Origin: an uncultured Clostridia bacterium
Lineage (GTDB): Bacteria > Bacillota > Clostridia > UBA1212 > UBA1255
Assembly: GCA_904420095.1 (NCBI GenBank)
Contig: CAJFUB010000049.1
Coordinates: 1-64,000, forward strand
Length of the DNA stretch: 64,000 nucleotides
Direction: 5' to 3'
Both the position numbers and the translations under genes were made by a program. Below the pieces are notes generated by a model that saw nothing but the letters and a program-made list of their open reading frames with translations, was not told where the DNA came from and ran no database searches. Below are positions 43,875-52,784 of this stretch, in pieces (within the stretch, counting starts at the first letter, position 1; the number at the start of each line of letters is the position of its first letter).

Positions 43875-45188
43875 TCACACAAAAGATTCAACAGCTCCGA
43901 TCGTCATGATTGGTTCATTCGCAGCATAAATCTCGTCAAATTGAGAAACCGGCAGCGGGTTCACGCCGCTTCCGCATTCCACAGTATATCCGGGCCGGTT
44001 CCATTCCTGAATAAACCAGTCTTTATAGCCAGCATAACCGGATGCAGACGGCGTAAGCTCCAGCGCATAGCCGCTTGCATCGGCCATGCGTCTCCCGATT
44101 TCATAGGAGTTTTCAGGCTGATAATCGAGATATTTCCAGTATATGACGTTTCCCTGCGTATGATACGAAATCGTAAGCCGGAAATTATTTTGCCGGGTAA
44201 AGTCGGCCATCGCGATGCTCTCCGGCTCGGACAGCGCAAACGGCCCCACATAATCCCTTGGTCCGGGAAGCGTAAAGCCCTGCGCAAATTTGATTTCCTT
44301 CGCCTGCTCCCAGCCGGCGGGATAATTCAGATTCAGGTCGACGCCGCTGATATTGGCCTTCCAGCCGTCTGGGAAAGAAATCGCCGGATAATTTTCCGCC
44401 AGATCCCTTGCAGCTTGATAGACCGTACTGTCCGCATCAAAATAACCGTTTACAAGATCCACCCCGTCCGGATTCACCATGGGGACAAAATAGATTTTTC
44501 CAGAATTATAAATGCTCGCGGCGTCGTATCCGCCTATCCTGCCTCCGAAAGCGTATTGCTTCGCAAGATTCTCGGCATATTTCAGCACAACGGGCGTAGT
44601 AATCCACTCGTTCGCATGGTGTGAAGCATTATACAAGACCGTATTTTCGCCCTTCCCGACCGTCAGGCAATACAGCTTTCGTCCGAGCACGCTTTCCCCG
44701 ACGGAGGACTGCTGCACAAACGGATAGCGCGCTTTAATCCCCTCGATAAAAAGGGAAAGCAGCTCCCACGTATACGATATCCTGCCATACGTTACGTCGC
44801 TGCCGCCGTTGTAAAACCCAATTGGGACGGTAATCACGGAGCCGATCGGAAGATTGGAAGGGTTCAGTCCCGGATTCGCCGTTGCAATCGCCTCGGACGT
44901 CGTCCCGAAGCGCTTTGCAATCCGGTAGAAGGTGTCGTTTCGTTCAATTCTATAGTTAATATACCCGGTAACATAAGGCAGAAGCTTTTTCCAGGTAGCC
45001 TGCCCCGCGATGCCGTCCGCATTTAATCCGTTGTTCCGTTGGAACGCCGTTACTGCGTTCCATGTACTCTCTCCAAAAATCCCGTCGATTCCGCCGTTTG
45101 CACCGTTTATGTTATATCCCGCCCGAATCAGGGCAAGCTGAAGCATTTCGACCTGCGGGCCCCGCATGCCTCTTCTCAGTATTTTCAT
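43875..45188 (-). CDS. Peptidoglycan-binding, LysM and M14 carboxypeptidase-type endopeptidase
   Basis: 437 residues in three modules: a PG_binding_1 domain (about 5-70, GIDGIFGESTWNAVTAFQ), a LysM domain (about 78-122, YRIERNDTFYRIAKRFG), and an M14 metallopeptidase (about 140-435) with the zinc ligands in NASHHANEWIT and SYHTQGN and the catalytic Glu in YTVECGSG. The layout matches gamma-D-glutamyl-diamino acid endopeptidases of spore-forming Bacillota that cut stem peptides. No signal peptide is visible, so release may depend on mother-cell lysis or another route. It is transcribed alone. Confidence 0.9.
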   Translation of the reverse strand: MKILRRGMRGPQVEMLQLALIRAGYNINGANGGIDGIFGESTWNAVTAFQRNNGLNADGIAGQATWKKLLPYVTGYINYRIERNDTFYRIAKRFGTTSEAIATANPGLNPSNLPIGSVITVPIGFYNGGSDVTYGRISYTWELLSLFIEGIKARYPFVQQSSVGESVLGRKLYCLTVGKGENTVLYNASHHANEWITTPVVLKYAENLAKQYAFGGRIGGYDAASIYNSGKIYFVPMVNPDGVDLVNGYFDADSTVYQAARDLAENYPAISFPDGWKANISGVDLNLNYPAGWEQAKEIKFAQGFTLPGPRDYVGPFALSEPESIAMADFTRQNNFRLTISYHTQGNVIYWKYLDYQPENSYEIGRRMADASGYALELTPSASGYAGYKDWFIQEWNRPGYTVECGSGVNPLPVSQFDEIYAANEPIMTIGAVESFV

Positions 45189-45247
45189 CCTAAAGAGCCT
45201 CCCAAATTATGATATAAACTCTTTAGTATTATATGACGCGAATCGCG

Positions 45248-46966
45248 TTACGGTGTTATACCGGATTGAACCAGGCTGTAATAGAGTCCTTTCTCTGCCA
45301 TCAGCTCTTCATGCGTGCCGGCCTCGGCGATATCTCCCTTGTTCATTACGAGGATCAAATCCGCATTCCGGATCGTCGACAGGCGGTGTGCAATGACGAA
45401 AGACGTTCTGCCGTTCATCATCTCCCGGAAGGAGCGCTGGATGTATTGTTCTGTCCGGATATCGACGGAGCTCGTCGCCTCGTCCAGGATCAGCATTGGA
45501 GGATCCAAAAGCATTGCCCGCGCGATCGTAAGGAGCTGCTGCTGTCCAGAAGACAAATCGCCCGTACCGGAAAGTATCGTGTCGTAGCCGTTCGGGAGAC
45601 GCTTGATAAAGTTATGCGCGTGAGCGGCCTTTGCCGCCGCAATGATTTCTTCCTCCCCCGCATCCTCTCTGGCATACGCAATATTCTCGCGGACCGTCCC
45701 GCGGAAAAGCCAGGTATCCTGTAAAACCATAGAGAACTGACGGCGTACGCTGCTCCTTTTCACCGAGGAAATTTCCGTTCCGTCTATTTTAATCGATCCG
45801 CCCGTCACGTCATAAAAACGCATCAGGAGATTTACAAGCGTTGTTTTTCCCGCTCCCGTAGGTCCGACGATTGCGACAACCTGATTCGGCAGGACGTCAA
45901 TATTCATGTTTCTGATCAGCGGACGCTCGGGCTCATAGGAAAAGCTGACGTTTTCAAACGTTACGCCTCCGCGGATGTGTTCCGGCAGCTCCGGCATGGC
46001 CTCAGGGTCCGCCGCCTCGGAGTCTTCCGCAAGAATCTCCGCGATGCGTTCGGCGGAAGCAAGCGCACTCTGAATCTGCGTCGTCACACCGGCAATTTCG
46101 TTAATTGGTTTTGCAAACTGCGTCGCATACGTCAGAAAGGACGCAATTTTTCCTACAGAAAAGCCTCCCAGGCAGGCGGCGATTCCGCCCGCGATGCCTA
46201 CGGAAATGTAGGCGATATGGTTGACCAGCCGTGTCGAAGGATTAATTTGGCTCGACGAGAACTGCGCTTTCTGTCCAACGGAATACAGGTCGTCATTTAC
46301 GGCCGAAAACCTGCGAAGCAGCTCCTCCTCCAGTCCGTATGCTTTAACGGTCTTGTATCCGCTGATGATTTCCTCCGCAAAGCCGTTAAGCTCGCCGACC
46401 TTTTTCTGCTGTTCTCTAAAAAGGCGCGTCGAGCGAACGACAACGAATTTTGCTACCAAAACAGAAAGCGGAGTAATAATCAGTACAATCAGAGCGATCC
46501 ATACATTCAGCGCAAACATAAATCCGATAATTCCCAGCACGGTAATAATCCCGGTAAGAAATTGCGAAAGGCACTGGCTGAGACCGTCCGAAATATTGTC
46601 CGCATCATTCGTGATCCGGCTCATGACGTCCCCATGCTTATGCGTGTCAAAATAGCGCAGCGGCAGCGTCTGGAGCTTTTTAAAAGCATCCTCTCGAATC
46701 CGCTGCACCGTTTTCCCGCTCAATATGCTTGCAAAATACGGAACCGCCCACTGGGTGACGGCGCCAAGCCCGTATAGAATCGCCAAAATCACAAGATATT
46801 CCGGAAATGAATATGGCTTTCCGTTCCCCGGGACCACCGCGTCGATTGTCTCGCCCAGAACATAAGGGGAAAGCATCGTAAACACGGCGCTGAGCAGACC
46901 GCAGATCAGCGTCAGAAGCAAAAGCATTCTTGATTTTTTGATATACTTCCAAAGCCACCGAATCAA
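45248..46966 (-). CDS. ABC exporter half-transporter, second subunit
   Basis: 572 residues: six-helix membrane domain (about 1-310) and ABC domain with Walker A VGPTGAGKTT, signature LSSGQQQLLTIARAM and Walker B MLILDEATSSVD. The signature begins LSSGQ and the Walker B Glu is present, so this is the catalytically complete partner. It pairs with the gene 15 bases upstream as a heterodimeric multidrug- or lipid-type exporter. Substrate unknown. Confidence 0.92.
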   Translation of the reverse strand: MIRWLWKYIKKSRMLLLLTLICGLLSAVFTMLSPYVLGETIDAVVPGNGKPYSFPEYLVILAILYGLGAVTQWAVPYFASILSGKTVQRIREDAFKKLQTLPLRYFDTHKHGDVMSRITNDADNISDGLSQCLSQFLTGIITVLGIIGFMFALNVWIALIVLIITPLSVLVAKFVVVRSTRLFREQQKKVGELNGFAEEIISGYKTVKAYGLEEELLRRFSAVNDDLYSVGQKAQFSSSQINPSTRLVNHIAYISVGIAGGIAACLGGFSVGKIASFLTYATQFAKPINEIAGVTTQIQSALASAERIAEILAEDSEAADPEAMPELPEHIRGGVTFENVSFSYEPERPLIRNMNIDVLPNQVVAIVGPTGAGKTTLVNLLMRFYDVTGGSIKIDGTEISSVKRSSVRRQFSMVLQDTWLFRGTVRENIAYAREDAGEEEIIAAAKAAHAHNFIKRLPNGYDTILSGTGDLSSGQQQLLTIARAMLLDPPMLILDEATSSVDIRTEQYIQRSFREMMNGRTSFVIAHRLSTIRNADLILVMNKGDIAEAGTHEELMAEKGLYYSLVQSGITP

Positions 46967-46981
46967 CTTGCCATCCTCCTT

Positions 46982-48685
46982 TTATTCGGATAAGTGTAAA
47001 ATTTCCTGATAAACGCCGCAGGTTTCCGCAAGCTCCTCATGCGTTCCCTGCCCCACACAGACGCCGTCCTCGAGGACGAGAATCCGGTCTGCATTTTTAA
47101 TGCTGCCAACACGCTGGGCTACTATAATAATATTATCAAATCCCAGCTCTGCCACCGCCGCACGCAGGCGCGATTCCGTTCCGTAATCCAGCGCGCTCGT
47201 GCTGTCGTCCAATATCAGAATTTTAGGATTTCGGACGAGCGCCCGCGCAATGCTGAGCCGTTGCTTTTGTCCCCCGGAAAAATTTGCCCCTGCGCGTTCT
47301 ACTACGGTGTCATACCCCTCCGGCAGACGCTCTATAAATTCCTCCGCCTGCGCCGCGCGTGCGGCCGCCGCTACTTCTTCGCGGGAAGCATCCTTTCTGC
47401 CCTGCAGAATGTTTTCCGCCACCGTTCCGGAGAAAAGCTCGGCCCGCTGCGCCGCGACGGAAATTCTGCTTCGCAGCACCGCGAGCGGAAGCTTGCCGAT
47501 TTCCCGTCCGAAGACTGAAATCTTTCCCTCCGTCGCATCGTAAAAACGCAGAATCAGGTTCACGAGCGTCGTTTTTCCGCTTCCCGTTCCGCCGATCACA
47601 CCGAGCGTTTCGCCTTTTTTCAAAGAAAACGTAATGTTTTTCAGCGCCGGCTCGCCTCCGTGATAGGAAAACGACACATTATCAAAGGAAAGCGTATCAG
47701 ACGCGCCATCCTCCGGCAGAGCCGCCTCGGCGGCGGCCGGCTCGCGAACGGAAACTTCTGTATCCAAGACCTCTTTTACGCGCGAATACGATGCGGCCGC
47801 CTTCGTAAAGAGCACAACCAGATTGGCGATCACAAGAAGCGCCGTTACCATATAGGTGATGTAATTAATAAACGCAATAATTTCTCCGTCCGTCATCGTC
47901 CCCGCATTGATCCGGATCCTGCCGAACCACAAAATGCACAGAATCGCAGCGTTCATAATCACAGACGTAACCGGATTCAGCAGCGCCGAGATTTTGCCTA
48001 CGCGGACGGAGGCCGCAAAATATTCGTCGTTGGCCGCCGCAAAGCGCGCGTTTTCCTTTTGTTCCTTAGAAAATGCGCGAATCACGCGCACGCCGGAAAG
48101 ATTTTCCCGCACCACCGCGGAAATCCGATCCAGCCTTTGCTGGACTCTTTTATAAATCGGTACCGTAACGCGGATCACGATATATACCGCCGCCGCAAGC
48201 AGTGGAAGCGCGGCCAATATAATCAGAGAAAGCTTAAAATTCAGATACATGGCCATCACCAGACTGCCAATGCAGATAAAAGGCGCGCGTATGACCAGAC
48301 GGATCATCATCGCTACCGCCTGCTGCAGCACGTTTACGTCATTCGTAATTCTGTTGACCATTTCCGGAATCCCGATTTGATCCGTTTCCGCATGGGAAAA
48401 CCCAAGCATCGTTCGAAACAGCTTATTTCTCAGCGCCGTTCCGAAGCCCTGAGAGGCTACGGACGCATAATATTGGCAGATCATAGCGCTTCCGAAACCA
48501 AGGACGGCAATTCCGAGCATTAAAAGTCCCATCCCTACAATGTATTTCTGATTTCCGGAAGCAACGCCCCGGTCGATAACGTTCACCATCAGCGTGGGGA
48601 TCAGAAGCTCGAACACCGCTTCTAAAAGCTTAAAAAACGGCCCCAGGATCAATTGTTTTTTATATTTCAGCAAATCTTCCTTCAT
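46982..48685 (-). CDS. ABC exporter half-transporter, first subunit
   Basis: 567 residues: six-helix membrane domain (about 15-300) and ABC domain with Walker A IGGTGSGKTT, signature FSGGQKQRLSIARAL and Walker B ILILDDSTSALD. The second acidic residue after Walker B is Asp-Ser rather than Glu-Ala, the usual mark of the degenerate-site subunit of heterodimeric exporters. Its ATG overlaps the dnaX stop by four bases (ATGA), so it is coupled to dnaX. Confidence 0.92.
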   Translation of the reverse strand: MKEDLLKYKKQLILGPFFKLLEAVFELLIPTLMVNVIDRGVASGNQKYIVGMGLLMLGIAVLGFGSAMICQYYASVASQGFGTALRNKLFRTMLGFSHAETDQIGIPEMVNRITNDVNVLQQAVAMMIRLVIRAPFICIGSLVMAMYLNFKLSLIILAALPLLAAAVYIVIRVTVPIYKRVQQRLDRISAVVRENLSGVRVIRAFSKEQKENARFAAANDEYFAASVRVGKISALLNPVTSVIMNAAILCILWFGRIRINAGTMTDGEIIAFINYITYMVTALLVIANLVVLFTKAAASYSRVKEVLDTEVSVREPAAAEAALPEDGASDTLSFDNVSFSYHGGEPALKNITFSLKKGETLGVIGGTGSGKTTLVNLILRFYDATEGKISVFGREIGKLPLAVLRSRISVAAQRAELFSGTVAENILQGRKDASREEVAAAARAAQAEEFIERLPEGYDTVVERAGANFSGGQKQRLSIARALVRNPKILILDDSTSALDYGTESRLRAAVAELGFDNIIIVAQRVGSIKNADRILVLEDGVCVGQGTHEELAETCGVYQEILHLSE

Positions 48686-50421
48686 TTGTCTTCTACCCGG
48701 AATCCTTCCTGCTTTGAAAGCTCCCGCAGCATCGATACCGCGTCGCCAAACGCGTCGCCGCTTTGCTCGGCCGCCGCAGACTGCTGAGCGGGCGCCTGCA
48801 TCTGCGGTGAAGAGAATCCGTCCAATTTGTCATTTTTGGTTGCATATACCACTCTGAGCGGCATCCCGTACGCCGCCGTTGCGCTTTCCGACAAGATTTC
48901 CGTCGCATCTTTTTTGAGAATCATGTCTTTTACGATCGGACTGGCAAACACAAGAATCAAATTTCCTTTTCCATCCAGCACGCCTTTGCTGTTGATCTTG
49001 ACCAGCGCAGAAAGAGAGGCCTGTCCGCGCGAGGAAATATTTGCCAGAAATTCCTTCCAGTCGGATTCGTCAGAGTCCCGGACGGCCGCCGGAGCGGCGG
49101 AAGCCGGCTGCGGCTCGGTACGGTTCGGCACGGGCGCGGCGGTTTGGCGCGGCTCCATTTTTTCGGTCCTTTCCGCCGGCTTTTCCGGAATCGCCGGCTG
49201 CGGCGGAGCTTCCTCACGGACCTGCGACCGTTCCGGCGTCTGGCTGCGGCGCGGACTGTCAAGAGCCGCAAAATCGGAAAGGCGCTTTTCGAGCACTGCA
49301 ACGCGTTCCGCCAGAGATGCCTCGGATGCGTCCCACTTTCTGTCGCAAAGGGAAAGGATCCCTGCCTCAAAAAGGATTTTTCGCTGCACAGCCCATTTCA
49401 GGCTGCTGTCCAGCCGAGACAGCTCCCGGATCATAAGCGACAGCTCCTGCGCATTTACCGCAAGGGCCATTTCCCGCAGTCGTTCCAGGCTTTCCTTTGT
49501 TTCGTACAGCAGTCCCTCGGAATCCTTTACGCTCAGAAGCACAAGCACGTTCCGGAAAATCTGCATCAGCTCTCCGATAAAGTCGGAAGGATCCCTTCCT
49601 TCCGAAAAAAGCACTGAAATCTGTTTCAGAAGCTCCGCTCCCTCCGAATGAATCATATTGGAAGCAAACGTTTCAAGAAATTCCTTGTCGACAGAACCCG
49701 TCGCGGCTCTGGCCGCGGCAAGCGTCAGACGGTCCGAGCAGGAAGCCAGCGTCTGGTCCAGAAGGCTGATCGCATCCCGCAGCGCTCCATCCGACTTTTC
49801 AGCCAGAAACGCAAGCGCAGGACGTTCATATGAGATCCCCTGCTCTTTGCAGATTTTTTCCAGCCTGCCGATGATTCCCTCCTGGGAAATCCTCTTAAAA
49901 TCATACCTCTGACATCTGGATAATATGGTGACAGGAAGCTTATTCGGCTCAGTCGTTGCAAGTATAAACAGAACATCCTGAGGAGGCTCCTCCAGCGTTT
50001 TCAAAAGAGCATTAAAGGCCCCGGGCGACAGCATATGCACTTCGTCTATAATAAATACCTTGTATCTGGCGATGGAAGCGGCGTACGCCGTATCCTCGAT
50101 AATAGAGCGGATATTGTCGACGCCGTTGTTGGAAGCGGCGTCGATTTCCGAAACGTCCAGGATCTGCTGTGTTAAAATATTCCGGCACACGTCACATTCG
50201 TTGCAGGGATTCCCGTTTTGTGGATTCAGACAGTTTACCGCACGTGCAAAAATTTTTGCCATTGTAGTTTTCCCGGTTCCCCGTGTGCCGCAAAACAAAT
50301 AGGCATGCGCAATTCTGCCCGATATTACGGCATTTCGGAGTACGGTAACGATCGGCTGCTGTTCAACGACCTCGTCAAACGTCATAGGACGCCACTTTCT
50401 GTACAACGCCATGTATGCCAT
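48682..50421 (-). CDS. dnaX: DNA polymerase III subunit gamma/tau
   Basis: 579 residues. ALYRKWRPMTFDEVVEQ opens the clamp-loader AAA+ domain; Walker A FCGTRGTGKTT, four zinc Cys (CLNPQNGNPCNECDVC), Walker B FIIDEVHML and sensor 1 ATTEPNKLP are present. A Pro/Ala/Glu-rich linker (about 390-460) leads to the tau-type C-terminal domain. It loads the sliding clamp and joins the replisome. The gene follows the SRP RNA by 30 bases, as in other Bacillota. It is followed by an ABC exporter instead of the usual ybaB-recR. Confidence 0.96.
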   Translation of the reverse strand: MAYMALYRKWRPMTFDEVVEQQPIVTVLRNAVISGRIAHAYLFCGTRGTGKTTMAKIFARAVNCLNPQNGNPCNECDVCRNILTQQILDVSEIDAASNNGVDNIRSIIEDTAYAASIARYKVFIIDEVHMLSPGAFNALLKTLEEPPQDVLFILATTEPNKLPVTILSRCQRYDFKRISQEGIIGRLEKICKEQGISYERPALAFLAEKSDGALRDAISLLDQTLASCSDRLTLAAARAATGSVDKEFLETFASNMIHSEGAELLKQISVLFSEGRDPSDFIGELMQIFRNVLVLLSVKDSEGLLYETKESLERLREMALAVNAQELSLMIRELSRLDSSLKWAVQRKILFEAGILSLCDRKWDASEASLAERVAVLEKRLSDFAALDSPRRSQTPERSQVREEAPPQPAIPEKPAERTEKMEPRQTAAPVPNRTEPQPASAAPAAVRDSDESDWKEFLANISSRGQASLSALVKINSKGVLDGKGNLILVFASPIVKDMILKKDATEILSESATAAYGMPLRVVYATKNDKLDGFSSPQMQAPAQQSAAAEQSGDAFGDAVSMLRELSKQEGFRVEDK

Positions 50422-50451
50422 CTTTTCGCTGTCCTCCAGATAAAAAATGTC

Positions 50452-50577
50452 GGCCTTCGAAGGTACCTCCGGGAAGAATACGGCACACAGAGGGCTTCGC
50501 TTACCGCTGCTTCCTTCCGGACCTGACGGGGTTCACAAATTTCTGTTGCGTATGTCCCGGCTGCACCTTCGAAAGCC
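50452..50577 (-). ncRNA. ffs: Small bacterial signal recognition particle RNA (4.5S type)
   Basis: The minus strand carries the invariant apical loop region GTCAGGTCCGGAAGGAAGCA near 50526-50507. The ends form a long stem: GGCTTTCGAAGGTGC at the 5' end against GTACCTTCGAAGGCC at the 3' end. About 126 nt in total, the short form without an Alu domain. It sits directly upstream of dnaX on the same strand, a common arrangement. The exact ends are inferred from pairing. Confidence 0.93.
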
Positions 50578-50580
50578 GAA

Positions 50581-50609
50581 CTTATAAAATAGTATACTCT
50601 ATTTTGCAA
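50581..50609 (-). promoter_or_regulatory. Promoter of the SRP RNA
   Basis: Minus strand TTGCAA (50609-50604), 17-base spacer, TATAAG (50586-50581), ending just ahead of the RNA 5' end. An overlapping alternative is TTTACT-17-TATTTT. Confidence 0.55.
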
Positions 50610-50676
50610 GTAAACGCAATCAAAAATTACAAAAGAGACGCCGGCCCCGACAGAAAAAAACTTCCTTACAGAACTG

Positions 50677-50705
50677 TTGACTTTTATCAGATCCGGGATT
50701 ACAAT
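50677..50705 (+). promoter_or_regulatory. Promoter of the MarR-MATE operon with adjacent inverted repeats
   Basis: TTGACT (50677-50682), 17-base spacer, TACAAT (50700-50705). Just downstream (50707-50727) lie overlapping inverted repeats CGGATTATCCG and ATCCG-TTTT-CGGAT, well placed as a MarR operator for autoregulation. Confidence 0.6.
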
Positions 50706-50741
50706 GCGGATTATCCGTTTTCGGATGAAATGGAGGAACAA

Positions 50742-51179
50742 ATGCAAACTCATATTACAGACCAGCTTGCAGCTTTTAATCGGCTTTATAAAGAAATGGA
50801 TGAAATCTACCACATATACGCAAAGAAGCAGGGCGTTTCGGACGCAGCGCTGTGGCTGATGTATTCCCTTTATGAAAGGGATGCCGGCTACACGCAAAGA
50901 GAGCTCTGCTCCGCCTGGCATTATCCTCCGCAAACCGTTAATTCCTCTTTAAAAAATTTAGAAAAGCAGGGACTTATTGAGTTAACGGCGATTCCCGGAA
51001 ACAAAAAGAACAAGCTGGTTGTTTTAACGGAAAGGGGAAAGGAAATGACGCAAAGAATCATTTCCGTTCTTGTGCTTGCGGAGCAGAGATCCCTTCAGGG
51101 CTTAAAGAGCGACGAACAGGAAGCCTTGTTCTCTTTAACCCAAAAATACGTAGAGCTTCTGCGAGCCGAAATAAATTAA
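50742..51179 (+). CDS. MarR-family transcriptional regulator
   Basis: 145 residues. Winged-helix pattern: SDAALWLMYSLYER, TQRELCSAWHYPPQTVNSSL (recognition helix) and LIELTAIPGNKKNKLVVLTERG (wing), flanked by dimerisation helices. ATG 50742 is chosen because GGAGG lies five bases upstream; a longer frame would run into the SRP RNA gene. It precedes a MATE efflux gene on the same strand, so it probably represses that pump and itself. Confidence 0.9.
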   Translation: MQTHITDQLAAFNRLYKEMDEIYHIYAKKQGVSDAALWLMYSLYERDAGYTQRELCSAWHYPPQTVNSSLKNLEKQGLIELTAIPGNKKNKLVVLTERGKEMTQRIISVLVLAEQRSLQGLKSDEQEALFSLTQKYVELLRAEIN

Positions 51180-51335
51180 TATTTACAAACGTCATCGGAG
51201 GACCGTGTATCGCAATACACAGAAGAAATTGATTTCTGGTCGGAAAAGATGTCGGGTGCGCCCGATTGCTGCAGTGTGATCGGGCGATTTTTTACAAAAA
51301 AACAGGAACATTTGGAAAGAAGGAGAGACATATTT

Positions 51336-52682
51336 ATGAATTCAACTGCACTTTTTTCAAAGACACCGCCGCTGAAGCTGTTCTTTCTTGCTTCCATTCC
51401 CGGAGCAATCAGTATGCTTGCTTCAGCACTGTATCAAACGATCGACGGTGTTTTCGTTGGCCAATTCTTGGGAGAGACGGCTTTTGCTGCTGTCAATCTT
51501 GCCATGCCGTTCGTTATTATCAACTTTTCACTGGCGGATCTGATCGGCGTTGGTTCCTCCGTTCCTATATCCATCTGTCTGGGAAAGGAGCAGAAACAGG
51601 AAGCAAACAACATCTTCACATGCGCCTGCCTGCTCATTGTAGGCGCAGGGATACTGATCGGCGGAATAATGTTTGCTGCTGCGCCACTGCTGATCCGGCT
51701 TATGGGCGCTGAGGGTGCGTTTGCCGATCTGGCCGTCCGGTACCTGAGGGTTTACGCGCTCTGCTCGCCGGTTACTACCATTATATTCGCATTGGACAAT
51801 TATCTTCGGATCTGCGGATTTATCCGCGGCAGTATGTTTATGAATATTCTGATGTCCGCTTTAAGCGCCGGATTAGAGTTTCTATTCCTTGGCGTATTTC
51901 GCTTTGGAATCTGGGCGGCGGCTCTGGCGACGTGCTGCGGTATGCTGATCAGCGCCTTTTTTGCTTTTATTCCCTTCTTCCGTGGCAAGGCGCTGCTTCG
52001 CTTCTGCAAGCCGCGCTTCAGCTTCGCAATGATCCGGCAGATCGTTGCCTGCGGAAGCCCGAACTTTTTAAACAATGTTGCAGGCCGGATCACCTCTATT
52101 ATAATGAATGCAATTCTGGTACGTACCGGCGGAGAAACCGCCGTATCCGTTTACGGTATTTTGATGTATGTAGACGGATTCGTTCAGCCGCTCCTGTACG
52201 GAATGTGCGATTCTCTTCAGCCAGCGGTCGGATATAATTGGGGCGCCCAAAAGTTTACCAGAGTACGGGCGATCGAAAAATACTGCTTCATCGCGAGCGG
52301 AATCGTCTCCATCGCGGCGGTATTCGTCATTGCGCTTTTGCCGGAGCCGATCACGAAATTGTTCGTACCCGAAGCGGGGCTTGATGTCCTGACGCTTTCC
52401 GTCGGCGCGCTGCAGCTTTTCAGTCTTACCTATATTACTCGTTGGGTTTCCTTTGCAACGCAGAGCTACATGCTGGCAATTGAAAAGTCTTTATCCGCGT
52501 CCATTATTTCGGTGTCCACCGCGCTGATTTTCCCCGTGATTTTAATATGCGCGCTGTGGCCGCTGGGACTGACCGGTATTTGGCTGAACTTTGCGGGGAC
52601 CTCCCTTCTGGCCGCAATTTTATCTCTGATCATTCTTTACAGACTGCGCGGCGAGCTGCGCAGGCCCGACGCGGCAATATAA
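51336..52682 (+). CDS. MATE-family efflux transporter
   Basis: 448 residues, twelve hydrophobic helices in two halves. LFFLASIPGAISMLASALYQTIDGVF and AFAAVNLAMPF are family landmarks, repeated in the second half as NNVAGRITSIIMNAILV. It exports drugs or other cations using an ion gradient. ATG 51336 is chosen because AAGGAGAG lies upstream. The 156-base gap after the MarR gene holds no other gene. Confidence 0.92.
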   Translation: MNSTALFSKTPPLKLFFLASIPGAISMLASALYQTIDGVFVGQFLGETAFAAVNLAMPFVIINFSLADLIGVGSSVPISICLGKEQKQEANNIFTCACLLIVGAGILIGGIMFAAAPLLIRLMGAEGAFADLAVRYLRVYALCSPVTTIIFALDNYLRICGFIRGSMFMNILMSALSAGLEFLFLGVFRFGIWAAALATCCGMLISAFFAFIPFFRGKALLRFCKPRFSFAMIRQIVACGSPNFLNNVAGRITSIIMNAILVRTGGETAVSVYGILMYVDGFVQPLLYGMCDSLQPAVGYNWGAQKFTRVRAIEKYCFIASGIVSIAAVFVIALLPEPITKLFVPEAGLDVLTLSVGALQLFSLTYITRWVSFATQSYMLAIEKSLSASIISVSTALIFPVILICALWPLGLTGIWLNFAGTSLLAAILSLIILYRLRGELRRPDAAI

Positions 52683-52697
52683 AGCCGCTTTGAAAAC

Positions 52698-52718
52698 GGG
52701 GCTGTAAAAAACAGCCCC
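52698..52718. repeat. Hairpin and left copy of an 18-base direct repeat
   Basis: GGGGCTGT-AAAAA-ACAGCCCC forms a strong hairpin after the MATE gene. Its first 18 bases (52698-52715) recur exactly at 54144-54161, on the far side of the XRE gene. On the minus strand it is followed by GTTTTC and may end the XRE transcript. Confidence 0.6.
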
Positions 52719-52784
52719 ACTCCGCGCGGACGTTTTGTCCACACGGTAAAAGGAATACGGCTTCCATCATTGAGCGAATAAAAA

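Noticed and set aside
50415-50741. Upstream extension of the MarR frame
   Set aside because: It would translate the SRP RNA gene in antisense and precede the promoter at 50677-50705; ATG 50742 has the proper ribosome site.
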